A DNA stretch of 64,000 nt, taken from assembly GCA_016794465.1 (NCBI GenBank), contig JAEUKA010000024.1, forward strand, positions 166,318-230,317, read 5' to 3'. The DNA is from Myxococcales bacterium. GTDB taxonomy: Bacteria > Myxococcota_A > Polyangia > Palsa-1104 > JAEUJZ01. A model generated the notes under the pieces. The model did not search any database. It had not been told where the DNA came from and saw nothing but the letters and a program-made list of their open reading frames with translations. A program made the position numbers and the translations under genes. Each line of letters opens with the position of its first letter. Position 1 is the first letter of the stretch. This document shows, one piece after another, positions 16,206-25,337 of the stretch.

Positions 16206-17783
16206 CTACGGGGTATAGCGAAGGATGGTGGCGCTGTCACCGACGGCGAAGATGTTGGTTGGGCCGGTTCCCCAGACTCCGCGCAGATGAACAGAGACAG
16301 TGGAAGTCATCTTGGTCCAGGTGTTGCCATCAGAGCTGAGGATGGTGCCGTTGTCGCCCACTGCGATGATGAAGTTGTCACCGCTCGACCACAGGGCGCG
16401 GATGGTGTTGGGGGTAAGTCCCATGGCTACCTGCGTCCAGGTGTTGTCATTGCCAGCCGCTGCAGCGCGACGGACGATCATCCCGCCATCACCGGCTGCG
16501 TAGTGGAAGGCGGTGCCGGCGAGCACGGCGTTGATGTTGCCGGCGATCTTGGTGCCTGTGGCCATCTGCTGCGGAGACTTGTTGGCACCATCCCAGATCG
16601 CGGCAAAGCCACCAGTGGCGAGCATCGGCTTGGTTCCTCCCACCAGCAGATCGCTGTTGCCAAGGGACGAGATGCTGAGCAGATCACTGACGCCGAGAGC
16701 CAACGTCTTGGCGGTAACCGTTCCGTTGGTGGCGAGAATGAGTCCGGCTCCGCCGCTACCCACGATGTACGTGATCAAGTTTGGAGCGATGACGACGCCA
16801 TTGAGGTTGGAAGTAGAGCCCGATGTGATGTTGGAGAAGGAAGAGATACTGCCACTGCCGCTCCACTTGAGGATGGTTCCCCCGTCGCCGACAACATAGA
16901 TCGCGGTCCCACCGATTCGTCCCGCAACGCCGCGCAGGGCCCCAGTCTTATTGGTGCTGGCGGTCTTCCAGGTTGCACCATCCCACGCGACCGCGACGCC
17001 GTTGTCTCCGGCCGCGATCACATTGCTGGTTACGGTTCCACCGACGGCGTTGAGGTTGGCGGTGACTCCCGTCGGCGGCATGTCTTTGCACCAGCCGCGA
17101 CAGAGGGTAAACACCGCCTGTACCACCGTGTCTTGGTTGAGGGTGACGGCGCAGGTAAGGCCACTGCTCGGACAGCCACCACCCGACCAGCCATTGAAGG
17201 TGCCGTTGATCTCTGTTGCGGCCAGAGAGAACATCGTTCCCTTCTGGACCGTCACCGTACAGCCGTTGCCGCCGCCGTCGCAGGAGATTCCGCTCGGAGT
17301 GGACTGCACGATGCCGCGGGCACCTGCGATGTTGGCGACCTGCACGGTCAGCGTGACGCCGTTGCCACAGAACTGCACCGGGGTGACGTTGACCGTCAGC
17401 TCCAGAACGCCGTCGCTGTCGATGGTGAGTGTCGCGGTTCCAGTGGCGAGCAGACAAGCCGCAGCGCCCTTCAGATCGACTTTGAAGGTCGTTGTGCCGC
17501 GTGTTCCAGGAGGAAAGCTAACGCCGAGCAGATCGAACGGAGCCTCCGTAAAGGACTTGTTACCGACCTTCTCCATCATGGTTGGATCTTGCGCTGTCAC
17601 AGTCAGGACGGCTTCCACGGTGCCGCTAGGAACGGGCCCAACGTGGATTCTGACCAGCGGTCCTTCCGTCGGTACCATCGTCGTGGTCTGGTCCCCGCAG
17701 GAGCTTACAAAAAGCAGCACCAGCCACAGCGGCGCCAGCTTGCGGAATCGAGACAGCCAGACAGAGCGGCTACGGTTTGCCAT
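16206..17783 (-). CDS. Lipoprotein with InlB-like repeat and YCF48/propeller-type repeats
   Basis: 525 aa. AAGGAGGA lies upstream of the start. Lipobox LFVSSC. Residues about 45-210 look like beta sandwich segments. A divergent InlB B-repeat pattern follows (FNGWSGGGCPSSGLTC, VTLNQDTVVQAVF). The second half repeats motifs of the type VVGDGGTILKWSG, AAGDGGMIVRR, AVGDNGTILSSDG and AVGDSATILRY. These are typical of YCF48/BNR-type beta propellers with about 45-55 residues per blade. It is probably a secreted or cell-surface lipoprotein. Convergent with the rhomboid gene, 14 nt apart. Confidence 0.82.
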   Translation of the reverse strand: MANRSRSVWLSRFRKLAPLWLVLLFVSSCGDQTTTMVPTEGPLVRIHVGPVPSGTVEAVLTVTAQDPTMMEKVGNKSFTEAPFDLLGVSFPPGTRGTTTFKVDLKGAAACLLATGTATLTIDSDGVLELTVNVTPVQFCGNGVTLTVQVANIAGARGIVQSTPSGISCDGGGNGCTVTVQKGTMFSLAATEINGTFNGWSGGGCPSSGLTCAVTLNQDTVVQAVFTLCRGWCKDMPPTGVTANLNAVGGTVTSNVIAAGDNGVAVAWDGATWKTASTNKTGALRGVAGRIGGTAIYVVGDGGTILKWSGSGSISSFSNITSGSTSNLNGVVIAPNLITYIVGSGGAGLILATNGTVTAKTLALGVSDLLSISSLGNSDLLVGGTKPMLATGGFAAIWDGANKSPQQMATGTKIAGNINAVLAGTAFHYAAGDGGMIVRRAAAAGNDNTWTQVAMGLTPNTIRALWSSGDNFIIAVGDNGTILSSDGNTWTKMTSTVSVHLRGVWGTGPTNIFAVGDSATILRYTP

Positions 17784-17820
17784 CGCACATCCTCCTTACG
17801 CTAAGAAAATCGATTCCGGA

Positions 17821-18738
17821 TCAGAACGTAAACACATAGGTATTGGGGGGAACCATCCGCACTTCAGGAGTGGTACCGCCCGTGCGCGTTCCGATCACCA
17901 CGCCCGCCGTCACGCCCGCTGCGACCACTGCCGCTCCGCCGATCGCGACCCAGAACCACCACTTCTTATAAAGCGGCGTCTTTTCCACCGTGACCACCGG
18001 ATCGGCACCGCTGACCAGCTTGCGCTCGATCTTGTTCTTTTGACCATCTTCGATCACGGCGTCGATCTGCTCGGAGCGGAAGCCAACGTGACGCAGCACC
18101 ACTTTGTGAGTCCCGACAAAGGTCACGCGCTTGTAGGGAGTGATTCCCAGCTCGGTGCCATCGACGAACACAGCGGCCCCCGAAGGCTCAGAGCGAATGT
18201 CCAGGGTGCCACGCGGCTTGGCGACACACTCAATCACCGCTCGCTTCACCAGATCGCCCAGCTTTTCGGCGGTCTGTTTTTCGGTACAGCTTGGGCACTC
18301 CTCGGTGAGCTTGGCGCCCATCGCGCCGACTTCGACATCCAGGACCTCGACGCTGAGCTTCCACGGCCCAGGACCCTTGCCGCTGGCCAGGCGCTTGACG
18401 CGATACCGAATGACCAGCTGGCTGTCGAGCAGGCGACCCAGTCGCTCGTAACACAGCTCGGTGTGACAGCCCTGCAGCTGCGCCTCGCCTGCCAGCGTCG
18501 CTTCCAGATCACCGGCAGCGATCAGACTCAGCTGCTGCGACTTGAGCGCCGCTTCGGTGGCCGTCCGCAGCATCGCCGGATCGCTGGGAGCCAGCTCTCC
18601 TTCCAGCTGCGGCTCGACGATGAGTGCGTTGCCTGCCCACGCCGCGTGCGGAAAGATTCCCATCATCCACATCGTGAGCAGGACCCACCGCACAAGCTGT
18701 GGTGTCTGGAACGCTGCGCCGTTGCGACCGACCCTCAT
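17821..18738 (-). CDS. PEGA-domain membrane protein
   Basis: 305 aa using the ATG at 18738, which has GGAGGGG about 7 nt upstream; the ATG at 18771 is less likely. Signal peptide ends near AAWA. The first domain (about 25-170) is unnamed with paired Cys (GCHTELCYER, ECPSCTEKQ). A PEGA domain follows: GTLDIRSEPSGAAVFVDGTE and GITPYKRVTFVGTHKVVLRH. One C-terminal membrane span (KKWWFWVAIGGAAVVAAGVT) anchors it. Such proteins are common in myxobacteria and likely bind the peptidoglycan or surface polymers. It lies downstream of no obvious operon partner. Confidence 0.82.
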   Translation of the reverse strand: MRVGRNGAAFQTPQLVRWVLLTMWMMGIFPHAAWAGNALIVEPQLEGELAPSDPAMLRTATEAALKSQQLSLIAAGDLEATLAGEAQLQGCHTELCYERLGRLLDSQLVIRYRVKRLASGKGPGPWKLSVEVLDVEVGAMGAKLTEECPSCTEKQTAEKLGDLVKRAVIECVAKPRGTLDIRSEPSGAAVFVDGTELGITPYKRVTFVGTHKVVLRHVGFRSEQIDAVIEDGQKNKIERKLVSGADPVVTVEKTPLYKKWWFWVAIGGAAVVAAGVTAGVVIGTRTGGTTPEVRMVPPNTYVFTF

Positions 18739-18908
18739 GCGGGCCCCCTCCATACTGAACGAAGTAGCCATCAGAATCCCTATCGTAGGCGATCAGTTGG
18801 AAAAATGGTTAGACTACATTTTTGGCGACGGCAGCGGCGACTTGGGTATCCTAGGGACACTGACTGTTTCGACCCCAGACCACGTCTTACCGACTGTAAG
18901 GAGACACG

Positions 18909-19496
18909 ATGCGTACCTCTCTTCTGCTCGCGCTTCTGCTCTGTGCTTCCCCCGCTTTGGCACAGACGCCCCCGATGCCAGGCCCGTCAGCAGCCCCGGC
19001 GGCGGCCACTGTGCTTTCGGCCAAAAGTGGCACCATCACCTACCATCTGGTTCACAAGCTGCACAAGTTTGACGGTGTCTGTAAGCAACCGGAAGGCAAG
19101 GTGCGCATTCTGCCGAGTGGCAAAGCCCAGGTGATGGTGCGGGCGAAGGTCGAGTCATTTGACTCCGGCAACTCGAACCGCGACTCCCACATGAAGGAAA
19201 CCGTTGAAGCGGCGCGATTCCCACTGGTCGAGCTCAAAGCGACCGGAGACGCCACCCCACCGGCAACCTTTCCGGCGACAGTTGAGCGGACCTTCAATGC
19301 CGACGTGACCTTCCATGGCACGACAAAGAACCTCGACATTCCGGTCCAGCTCACCTACGAGAGCGCGACCAGCATCAAGGCCAAAGCGCGCCTCACCTTG
19401 AAGGTCGAGGACTTTAAGGTCGAGCGCCCGAGCCTGATGTTCGTCAAGATCGACAACGACATGCCGGTCGATGTCGAGCTAAGCTTCGCCCCGTAG
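18909..19496 (+). CDS. YceI-family periplasmic protein
   Basis: 195 aa with a clear signal peptide (LLLALLLCASPALA) and AAGGAG directly upstream of the ATG. The YceI lipocalin-like pattern is visible: SGTITYHLVHKLHKFDGV, SFDSGNSNRDSHMKE, FPLVELKA and ADVTFHGTTKNLDIPV. YceI proteins bind polyisoprenoid or other amphiphilic lipids in the periplasm. It is transcribed alone and faces a convergent gene. Confidence 0.92.
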   Translation: MRTSLLLALLLCASPALAQTPPMPGPSAAPAAATVLSAKSGTITYHLVHKLHKFDGVCKQPEGKVRILPSGKAQVMVRAKVESFDSGNSNRDSHMKETVEAARFPLVELKATGDATPPATFPATVERTFNADVTFHGTTKNLDIPVQLTYESATSIKAKARLTLKVEDFKVERPSLMFVKIDNDMPVDVELSFAP

Positions 19497-19506
19497 AGAG
19501 CGGGGC
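19488..19506 (+). terminator. Short hairpin after the YceI gene
   Basis: gccccg (19488-19493) and cggggc (19501-19506) form a perfect 6-bp stem with a 7-nt loop spanning the stop codon. Only a weak T/A-rich tail follows, so termination is possible but not certain. Confidence 0.35.
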
Positions 19507-19526
19507 ACAAATATTAGTCGTTTGAT

Positions 19527-20039
19527 CTACTTCTTTTTCCCTTTGCTGGCGGGCTTCTTCTTGGGCGGTGGTGGCGGCTTCTTGATCTTGATCGGATAGC
19601 AGTGCAGGCCGCAGCCATCGTCGTAGATCGCCGCGCACTCCCGAACCCACTTGCTGGTGATGCGCCATGGACCGGTGAAGGGACCGGGCTCCTCGCCGCT
19701 GTCGCAGACTTCCTTCTTCTCGGTGGTCACCTTGGTGGGCTCGCCCTCGACCTTCAGCTCGCAGCGAGCAGCGCAGCTGACCTTCCACACCCCGTCAGCC
19801 GGGACGATCTCTACGCCCGCCTCGTCGTACCCGGTGCGCTCTGGATGCAGCTCCCAGGTGAACAGCGCGGCGCGATAGCCCTCAGGACACTTGATCGAAC
19901 AGATCGGGGTCGTCGCCTTGGGCTCGCTTTTGGTCGCCTTGGGTACGTTTTTCGCGATGACCGCAGGCGGGGACAGAAGCAGCACCGCCGCGATCAGGAC
20001 TTTGGCCAGGACTTTGTGAAGGTAGACAGATCTCGACAT
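19527..20039 (-). CDS. Secreted Cys-rich hypothetical protein
   Basis: 170 aa. Start chosen at ATG 20039 with GCGAGAG upstream; the frame extends to 20099 without signal features. A signal peptide (LAKVLIAAVLLLSPPAVIA) is followed by eight cysteines in pairs (CSIKC, SCAARC, then C...CAAIYDDGCGLHC). The C-terminus is a Pro/Lys tail (KKPPPPPKKKP). No family recognised. It is probably a disulphide-stabilised periplasmic protein. Confidence 0.7.
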   Translation of the reverse strand: MSRSVYLHKVLAKVLIAAVLLLSPPAVIAKNVPKATKSEPKATTPICSIKCPEGYRAALFTWELHPERTGYDEAGVEIVPADGVWKVSCAARCELKVEGEPTKVTTEKKEVCDSGEEPGPFTGPWRITSKWVRECAAIYDDGCGLHCYPIKIKKPPPPPKKKPASKGKKK

Positions 20040-20158
20040 CGGCTCTCGCTTATCGTCGCACAGATTGCATCCTGCCGGCAACGGTCTGGCTGGGCGCAAA
20101 GCTGGTACGACAAAGTACTCGGCTGCGACACCTTGGGCGATCTATGATGGGGCTGCGT

Positions 20159-20668
20159 ATGAACGAAAAGCCCAATCCCAGTGCCCAGCCTTTCACCAGT
20201 GCCCTCGTGCAGGCGATCGAGCAGGGACCCAAGCGACCGTCTATCGAAAAGCACCTCTCCATGTACCTCGACATGGAGGCGCCGCCCGGCCTTCTCGCCT
20301 TGCTGGTGGCGTGGGCCCGTCACGAAGTCAAGCAGCTTCGCGTCGGAGCGTTTGTGATGGACGATCAAGCGATTGCCCGCTCCTTCCGCTTGCCGGTGTG
20401 GGTCAAAGACGGCCCCGGTCCCGACGCTGACTGCTACATTGATGAGAGTCAGATCCGCCAAGATGTGATCCTGCTCGGGACCTACCGCAACGATCGCACC
20501 ACTGTGTCGCTCGGGGTATCACGCACGCGCGGCGCGATCAGCGACACCGTGATCGGCATCGATGGTCCGGTCAACATCACCTACGGCGGACTAGAGGACT
20601 TCCTTCACCGCTGTCACAGCCTCGCCGTTCGCGACAACCAGCCGTCCGCTCTGGCCGTAACCAAGTAA
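20159..20668 (+). CDS. Unrecognised cytoplasmic protein
   Basis: 169 aa from ATG 20159 (GGGG upstream); an ATG at 20144 is the alternative. No signal peptide or membrane span. The sequence SIEKHLSMYLDMEAPPGLLALLVAWARHE reads as an amphipathic helix pair, followed by a mixed alpha/beta end (YRNDRTTVSLGVSRTRGAI). No family recognised. It lies alone between two leftward genes. Confidence 0.6.
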   Translation: MNEKPNPSAQPFTSALVQAIEQGPKRPSIEKHLSMYLDMEAPPGLLALLVAWARHEVKQLRVGAFVMDDQAIARSFRLPVWVKDGPGPDADCYIDESQIRQDVILLGTYRNDRTTVSLGVSRTRGAISDTVIGIDGPVNITYGGLEDFLHRCHSLAVRDNQPSALAVTK

Positions 20669-20686
20669 CCGATCTTAGCGCGGCTC

Positions 20687-21124
20687 CTAGCGCGGCCCCA
20701 GCTGGGACTGGAGCAGCGCCAGCTCCTGCTGATCTTCTTCCTGTAGCGGCTCACCGGGCGACATGCGCTGCGCAGCTTCTTCGTGAAGCGTCCACGCCCG
20801 CCGGAGCCTGTCGACCGACTCCTTTTCTTGGCCGCGCAGCCGCAGAAGCTCTGCTTGGGTCCGCAAGATCCGCGCGTAGCTGCGAATGCGATCACTGCTG
20901 CCCAAGATCACCGCACAGGACCTCGGGTCCACTGCCGAAAGAAAGGACAGCTCCAGCTTCAGAGACGCCCGCGCCGCCCGCTGCAGCGCTTCATCGGCCT
21001 CCTCCTGCTGCTGCTCGACCGTCGCCAAGTGGAGGACTCGCTGCAGCGCCTTGACCAGCTGCTGCACCTGCCTCTTCAGAAAGTCCTTCTCGACCTCTCC
21101 ACCATCTTCGCGCTGACCAAACAT
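20687..21124 (-). CDS. Small coiled-coil hypothetical protein
   Basis: 145 aa, almost entirely helical and rich in Glu, Gln, Arg and Leu. Heptad-like stretches include RQVQQLVKALQRVLHLATVEQQQEEADEAL split over two helices. The ATG at 21124 is chosen; a GTG at 21130 with AAGG at 4 nt is also possible. The C-terminal half looks like one TPR-like helix pair. No family recognised. Confidence 0.65.
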   Translation of the reverse strand: MFGQREDGGEVEKDFLKRQVQQLVKALQRVLHLATVEQQQEEADEALQRAARASLKLELSFLSAVDPRSCAVILGSSDRIRSYARILRTQAELLRLRGQEKESVDRLRRAWTLHEEAAQRMSPGEPLQEEDQQELALLQSQLGPR

Positions 21125-21221
21125 GTTCACCGTACCTTCCGCACTCTGCTTTCCATGAACCTAGGTCGTGGTGAGCCGGTGACAAGTAGCCAGCCTGCAA
21201 AACCTGCGCGCCACCCGCTGA

Positions 21222-21398
21222 CTATTCATCCATTGGCGCTTCGATGAACCGCTTACAGGTTGGACACGTAAAGACTGGACCGTAGTCTCCCCAGCCTTTC
21301 TTGAGCTTGTCTTTTTGACAAAACGGACAGGTCAAGTTCGAGGTTCTGCCAGCGGCGATCAGATCGAGGACTTGGCGAAGCTCTGGACTGTCGGACAT
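21222..21398 (-). CDS. Small zinc-ribbon protein
   Basis: 58 aa from ATG 21398, which has AGAGGAGAG about 7 nt upstream; the longer open frame to 21464 is not used. Two CxxC pairs (CPFC and CPTC) separated by 16 residues form a single zinc ribbon. No other domain. It may be a small nucleic-acid or protein-binding adaptor. Confidence 0.7.
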   Translation of the reverse strand: MSDSPELRQVLDLIAAGRTSNLTCPFCQKDKLKKGWGDYGPVFTCPTCKRFIEAPMDE

Positions 21399-21485
21399 CG
21401 GGACTCTCCTCTGCGAATACTCTCTGCATCGTATCGCGAGTCCCCCAATCCCAACAAGCCGCAACCTGTACGCTTCGCGCGGGGT

Positions 21486-22013
21486 TTACAAAACCCGCAG
21501 GGACACAGGACGGACTCGAGTCTCTGGGTTGGGAGTCTCTGCATCGCTGCGGACAAACAGATAGCGACTGCCATCTGCGCTGACGGAATGACTCCACTTG
21601 CCTCCGGATTCGGTCAGCAGGGCCAGCACCGGCTCGACGGCGGCTCCGATCGGAACTCCCACCCGCGCAATCTCTGCTCGAATCGCCGGCAACACCTTCT
21701 GGTACAGAGAAGCCGACAGCCGCACCTTGCCCCGATATCCCGGCGTTCCTTTGGCATACGGACAGTCTTGGGCCAAAAATCCTGCGGCGAGCGCACTGTC
21801 TGCCGTGTGACACCAGGGCGCTTGCGCAAAGCGATCCGCATAGATCGTGCAGTGATATTGACCGGCAACAGCGTCCGAGCCTGACCCCGATGATCGCGCC
21901 AGGAACTTACACCGCAGCGCATCGATGACCACCGCCAGGCCATTGACCGGCACCGCGAAGTGGCAGGACATCCCACAGCGTCGACACAGCGCCTCATGCT
22001 CAGCGGAATCCAT
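21486..22013 (-). CDS. YkgJ-family cysteine cluster protein
   Basis: 175 aa from ATG 22013. Cysteine pattern C-x2-C-x3-C (CRRCGMSCHF), then RCKF, YHCTIYADR, APWCHT and CPY matches the YkgJ/CxxCxxCC family, which binds zinc or iron. The function is unknown, possibly metal-dependent oxygenase-like or metal storage. It is divergent from the flavin reductase gene at 22088. Confidence 0.8.
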   Translation of the reverse strand: MDSAEHEALCRRCGMSCHFAVPVNGLAVVIDALRCKFLARSSGSGSDAVAGQYHCTIYADRFAQAPWCHTADSALAAGFLAQDCPYAKGTPGYRGKVRLSASLYQKVLPAIRAEIARVGVPIGAAVEPVLALLTESGGKWSHSVSADGSRYLFVRSDAETPNPETRVRPVSLRVL

Positions 22014-22087
22014 CGTCCTACTATCCCATGACTTGGCCCCGGATCGAAGAGGGCTCTTGGCGGTCATTCTCGCGTATATTTTTCGTC

Positions 22088-22702
22088 ATGCTGATTGACC
22101 CCAAGACTCTCTCTCCGCGCAAGATGTATCGGCTCCTGATTGACGTGATCACGCCGCGCCCGATTGCTTGGGTGGGAACGGTATCTGGACAGGGAATTCC
22201 CAACCTGGCGCCGTTCTCCTTCTTCAACGGAGTAGCGGCCAGTCCTCCGACGGTGGTGTTCTCTGCTTCCAACCGTCGGGATGGCACTCCCAAAGACACG
22301 CTGCGCAACATCCTGGTGGTGCCAGAGTTTACGGTGAGTACGGTGTCTTATTCGCAGCGGGAAGAGATGAACGCGACCTCTGCCGATCTGCCTTACGAAG
22401 TGAGTGAGTTTGCGCACTGCAACCTGACCGCAGTCGCTTCGGAGCGCATCCGACCACCGCGCGTCCAAGGTGCGAACGTGTCGATGGAGTGTGTCCTCCA
22501 CCAGCTAGTTCCCGTCGGAGAAGGACCGCTCGCAGCGACTTTGGTGATTGGTCGAATTGTCCTTGTTCATGTCGATGATGCGGTGTGCGGTGCACAGGGA
22601 GAGCTCGATCCCGGGCAGCTCGACCACATCGGCAGAATGGGCGGCGATGGCTACTGCCGCACCACGGACCGCTTCGCGATTCCTCGCCCAAGCGAAAAAT
22701 AG
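22088..22702 (+). CDS. Flavin reductase-like (DIM6/NTAB) oxidoreductase
   Basis: 204 aa from ATG 22088. The FMN-binding pattern is PRPIAWVGTVSGQGIPNLAPFSFFNGVAASPPTVVF broken in two segments, followed by KDTLRNI and FTVSTVS. This is the split-barrel flavin reductase family that reduces FMN with NAD(P)H or uses bound FMN. The length is typical (about 200 aa). No partner monooxygenase is seen nearby. Confidence 0.9.
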   Translation: MLIDPKTLSPRKMYRLLIDVITPRPIAWVGTVSGQGIPNLAPFSFFNGVAASPPTVVFSASNRRDGTPKDTLRNILVVPEFTVSTVSYSQREEMNATSADLPYEVSEFAHCNLTAVASERIRPPRVQGANVSMECVLHQLVPVGEGPLAATLVIGRIVLVHVDDAVCGAQGELDPGQLDHIGRMGGDGYCRTTDRFAIPRPSEK

Positions 22703-22738
22703 CGACCACTCGCCGCGTTCATTGTTTCGCTTTCCCTT

Positions 22739-22779
22739 ATGACAAGCTTGCTTGACGTGCTGTAAAGTGCGCTTGTCAT
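22739..22779. promoter_or_regulatory. Inverted repeat over the XRE-PBP regulator start (candidate operator)
   Basis: ATGACAAGC at 22739-22747 and GCTTGTCAT at 22771-22779 are a perfect 9-bp inverted repeat with a 23-bp spacer. The second arm runs into the regulator start codon at 22778-22780. A TTGACG (22752-22757) lies between the arms. The placement suggests autoregulation; binding is not shown. Confidence 0.5.
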
Positions 22780-23893
22780 GACTACTTCCGCTGAAAACTG
22801 TCTGCGAGCACGGCGAACGGCCTGTGGTCTGTCTCAAGCTGCGCTGGCCCAAAGCGCCGGAATCTCGCGCCAGAGTGTCTTCGCCATTGAATCGGGAACC
22901 AGCACTCCTGCAGTCGATGTCGCGCTGCGGCTGGCCAAGGTACTGGCGTGTCGGGTTGAAGATCTGTTTGCCACAGAGTCGGCACCTGTACCCCTATGGA
23001 CCGCTCCGGCAGAGGAAGGAAGCAGCGCGAGCGGTCAGCGGGTCGCGCTCGCCCACCTGGGGGGACGCTGGCTGTCCTATCCGCTTGTGCGGGAAGGAAT
23101 CGGGCGGGCCGCCGATGCGCTGATCACGGCGTCGCGGGGCCGACGGGTCAAGGTGGCGCTCCTTCACGCCGAGGAGTCGCCGCTCGACAACATGGTGCTG
23201 ATGGGCTGTGCGCCGGCGCTGGGACTGCTGGCCGAGCGGCTTAACCTGCGGACGGGGCCGGGCCGGTTTCTGTGGCTGCCGCGCTCTAGTACCCAGGCTC
23301 TGGCGGCGCTGGCGCTGCGACGGACACACCTGGCGGGCGTACACCTGACCTGCGACCAGACCGGCGAGGCCAACCTGCCCGATGTCCGACGGCATACGCG
23401 CAAGCAAGCGGTGGCGATTTACACCCTGGCGCGCTGGCAGGCGGGGCTGCTGACGGCGCCGGGCAATCCCAAGCAGCTTCGCTCGACGGCAAGTCTGGGC
23501 AAGCGTGGGCTGCGACTGTGCGTGCGTGAGCCCGGCTCGGGAGCGCGACGGCTGCTCGACCGCGAGCTAGCCCAAGCGGGACTTTTGGCAGAGCTGACCA
23601 AGCCGGGGACGCTGCAGGTGCGCGGACATCTGGAAGTGGCGGCGGCGATTGCGATGGGCGCGGCGGACGTGGGCATGGCGACCCGGGATGCGGCGCTGGC
23701 GTTTGGGCTCGACTTCATTCCGGTGACCGAGGAGCGCTACGACTTGGTGATTCCGCGCACCGGACTGCAAGATCGGCGACTGGTGCGGCTGCTCGAGCTG
23801 CTGACGACGGCGGCCTTTCGCAGCGAGCTGTCGTCGCTGGGCTATGACACCAGCCACAGCGGCGATCGAGTGACGGAAGGAGCAGCTTCATGA
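22778..23893 (+). CDS. XRE-HTH regulator with PBP-like ligand-binding domain
   Basis: 371 aa. Residues 6-65 are an XRE helix-turn-helix (LSQAALAQSAGISRQSVFAI). The rest is a PBP-like fold of the ModE/PBP_like type (GCAPALGLLAERLNLRTG, AGVHLTCDQTGEANLPDVRR, LCVREPGSGARRLLDRELA, DVGMATRDAALAFGLDFIPV). Relatives with this architecture respond to small oxyanions such as molybdate or tungstate. The stop overlaps the next gene start (ATGA), so it is the first gene of the uptake operon. No classic Shine-Dalgarno is visible; the start overlaps an inverted repeat. Confidence 0.85.
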   Translation: MTTSAENCLRARRTACGLSQAALAQSAGISRQSVFAIESGTSTPAVDVALRLAKVLACRVEDLFATESAPVPLWTAPAEEGSSASGQRVALAHLGGRWLSYPLVREGIGRAADALITASRGRRVKVALLHAEESPLDNMVLMGCAPALGLLAERLNLRTGPGRFLWLPRSSTQALAALALRRTHLAGVHLTCDQTGEANLPDVRRHTRKQAVAIYTLARWQAGLLTAPGNPKQLRSTASLGKRGLRLCVREPGSGARRLLDRELAQAGLLAELTKPGTLQVRGHLEVAAAIAMGAADVGMATRDAALAFGLDFIPVTEERYDLVIPRTGLQDRRLVRLLELLTTAAFRSELSSLGYDTSHSGDRVTEGAAS

Positions 23894-25095
23894 CCCATGC
23901 ACTTCTTACCGTGGCGCGTGGGCCGCTGGCAGTTCTGGCGCTACATGTATTTGGACTGAGTTCATCGGCACTGGCGCAGCCGGCCTGTGCGGACGCGACC
24001 AAGCTGCCCAATCCGGTCTATCTTACCGTCGGTGATACCCAAATAAACCTGATGCAGCGACTTGGTGCCGAGCTGCGCCGTCACGAGCAAATTACGCTCA
24101 TCTGGCGGGCAACGGGCTCGTGTTCCAACCTCGACACGCTCTACGGCGATCTACCGATGAGCGGCAACTTTTCCTACATTCCAGCTGGCTACGATCCAGA
24201 GACAACGCCGACGGCGCCCAGCTGCACCGTGCCCGCGCCGGGTGTGCCCGCCGATATCGCCAACTCGATTGTCTTTCTAGAGGGCTGTCCGACGCCCAAG
24301 CCGACGGACGTGCTCGACACGCTGGGTCCAGTGCAGTCATTTGTGTTTGCGGTGCCGCTGGCCAGCGCTCAGACGGCAATCACAGCCGAAGAAGCGTACT
24401 TTGTGTTCGGTTTCGGTCAGGCCGGCAAGGTCGCGCCGTGGCTGGACAACAACCTGCTGCTGTCGAGGCCAGCGACGAAAGGCACGGTGATCAGCATCGG
24501 CGCGTCGATTGGCGTCCCGGCGGGCAAGTGGCAAGGCACCAAGCTCAACCTGTCGCAGGATCTGGCCAGTCAGCTGGCCGCCGCGCCGGACCCGGGCAAG
24601 GCGCTCGGCATCCTCGGCAGCGAGGTCTACGACGGCTATCGCGCCCAGCTAAAAGCACTGGCGTTTCGCGCGTTTCAGCAGCACCGCGCGTACTTTCCCG
24701 ACTCGACGCAGAACGCGTTTGACAAGCAGAATGTCCGCGACGGGCACTACCACATCTGGTCGTATACACACTGGCTTACGCGACTTGATGCGATGGGCAA
24801 GCCGCGCAAGCCGCTGGCGCAGCGGGTGATCGATCTGCTCGTCGGCAACACGGTACAGCCAGCGCCGCGCTTTGAGCCGCTCGACAGTGCCATACATGTT
24901 GGACTGATTCCTCGCTGTGCGATGAAGGTGCAGCGCAGCCGCGAGGGGGGCGACTTTTCACGCTACCAGAGCGACCAGCCGTGTGGCTGCCACTTCGATT
25001 CACGGGCGACGGGAAGCACTCGCTGTACGATCTGCGTCGACAGCTCGACGTGCGGCAGCGGCACCTGTCGCCACGGCTTCTGCGAGGAGCGATGA
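23890..25095 (+). CDS. PstS-like secreted substrate-binding protein with Cys-rich tail
   Basis: 401 aa; AAGGAG is 8 nt upstream. Signal peptide ends near SSALAQP. The body has the PBP-II pattern of phosphate-type binding proteins (QINLMQRLGAELRRH, SFVFAVPLASAQTAITAEEA, FGFGQAGKVAPWLDNNLL, NVRDGHYHIWSYTHW). The last 60 residues add six or more cysteines (CAMK, CGCHF, CTICVDSSTCGSGTC), likely disulphide-bonded. No ABC permease or ATPase follows. Translation is coupled to the regulator upstream. Confidence 0.82.
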   Translation: MTHALLTVARGPLAVLALHVFGLSSSALAQPACADATKLPNPVYLTVGDTQINLMQRLGAELRRHEQITLIWRATGSCSNLDTLYGDLPMSGNFSYIPAGYDPETTPTAPSCTVPAPGVPADIANSIVFLEGCPTPKPTDVLDTLGPVQSFVFAVPLASAQTAITAEEAYFVFGFGQAGKVAPWLDNNLLLSRPATKGTVISIGASIGVPAGKWQGTKLNLSQDLASQLAAAPDPGKALGILGSEVYDGYRAQLKALAFRAFQQHRAYFPDSTQNAFDKQNVRDGHYHIWSYTHWLTRLDAMGKPRKPLAQRVIDLLVGNTVQPAPRFEPLDSAIHVGLIPRCAMKVQRSREGGDFSRYQSDQPCGCHFDSRATGSTRCTICVDSSTCGSGTCRHGFCEER

Positions 25096-25097
25096 CC

Positions 25098-25337
25098 ATG
25101 CAAGAGACGAAAAAGTCCCTGGCGCTGGCGCTGGTGCTGCTGAGTGGCTGTCCCGACGGTGGCAATCCGGACCGTGACGACCCACTGCGTGACTTGGCCT
25201 CGCCCGACCTGGCTTGCTTCGCTGCACCAGTCAGTCATGTCGAAATTTTGAATGCCTGCACGACCGCTCAGTCCGTCGACAAGCGACCGGTCCTGCCACT
25301 GTTGTCCGCCGATGGCACGCTTCCACCTCTGCCGTAG
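25098..25337 (+). CDS. Small lipoprotein in uptake operon
   Basis: 79 aa. The ATG at 25098 has AGGAG 8 nt upstream; the nearer ATG at 25092 overlaps the previous stop but is too close to the ribosome-binding site. A short signal peptide ends in the lipobox LLSGC. The rest is unfolded-looking and Asp/Pro-rich. The C-terminus overlaps the porin start by 26 nt. Its role is unknown. Confidence 0.7.
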   Translation: MQETKKSLALALVLLSGCPDGGNPDRDDPLRDLASPDLACFAAPVSHVEILNACTTAQSVDKRPVLPLLSADGTLPPLP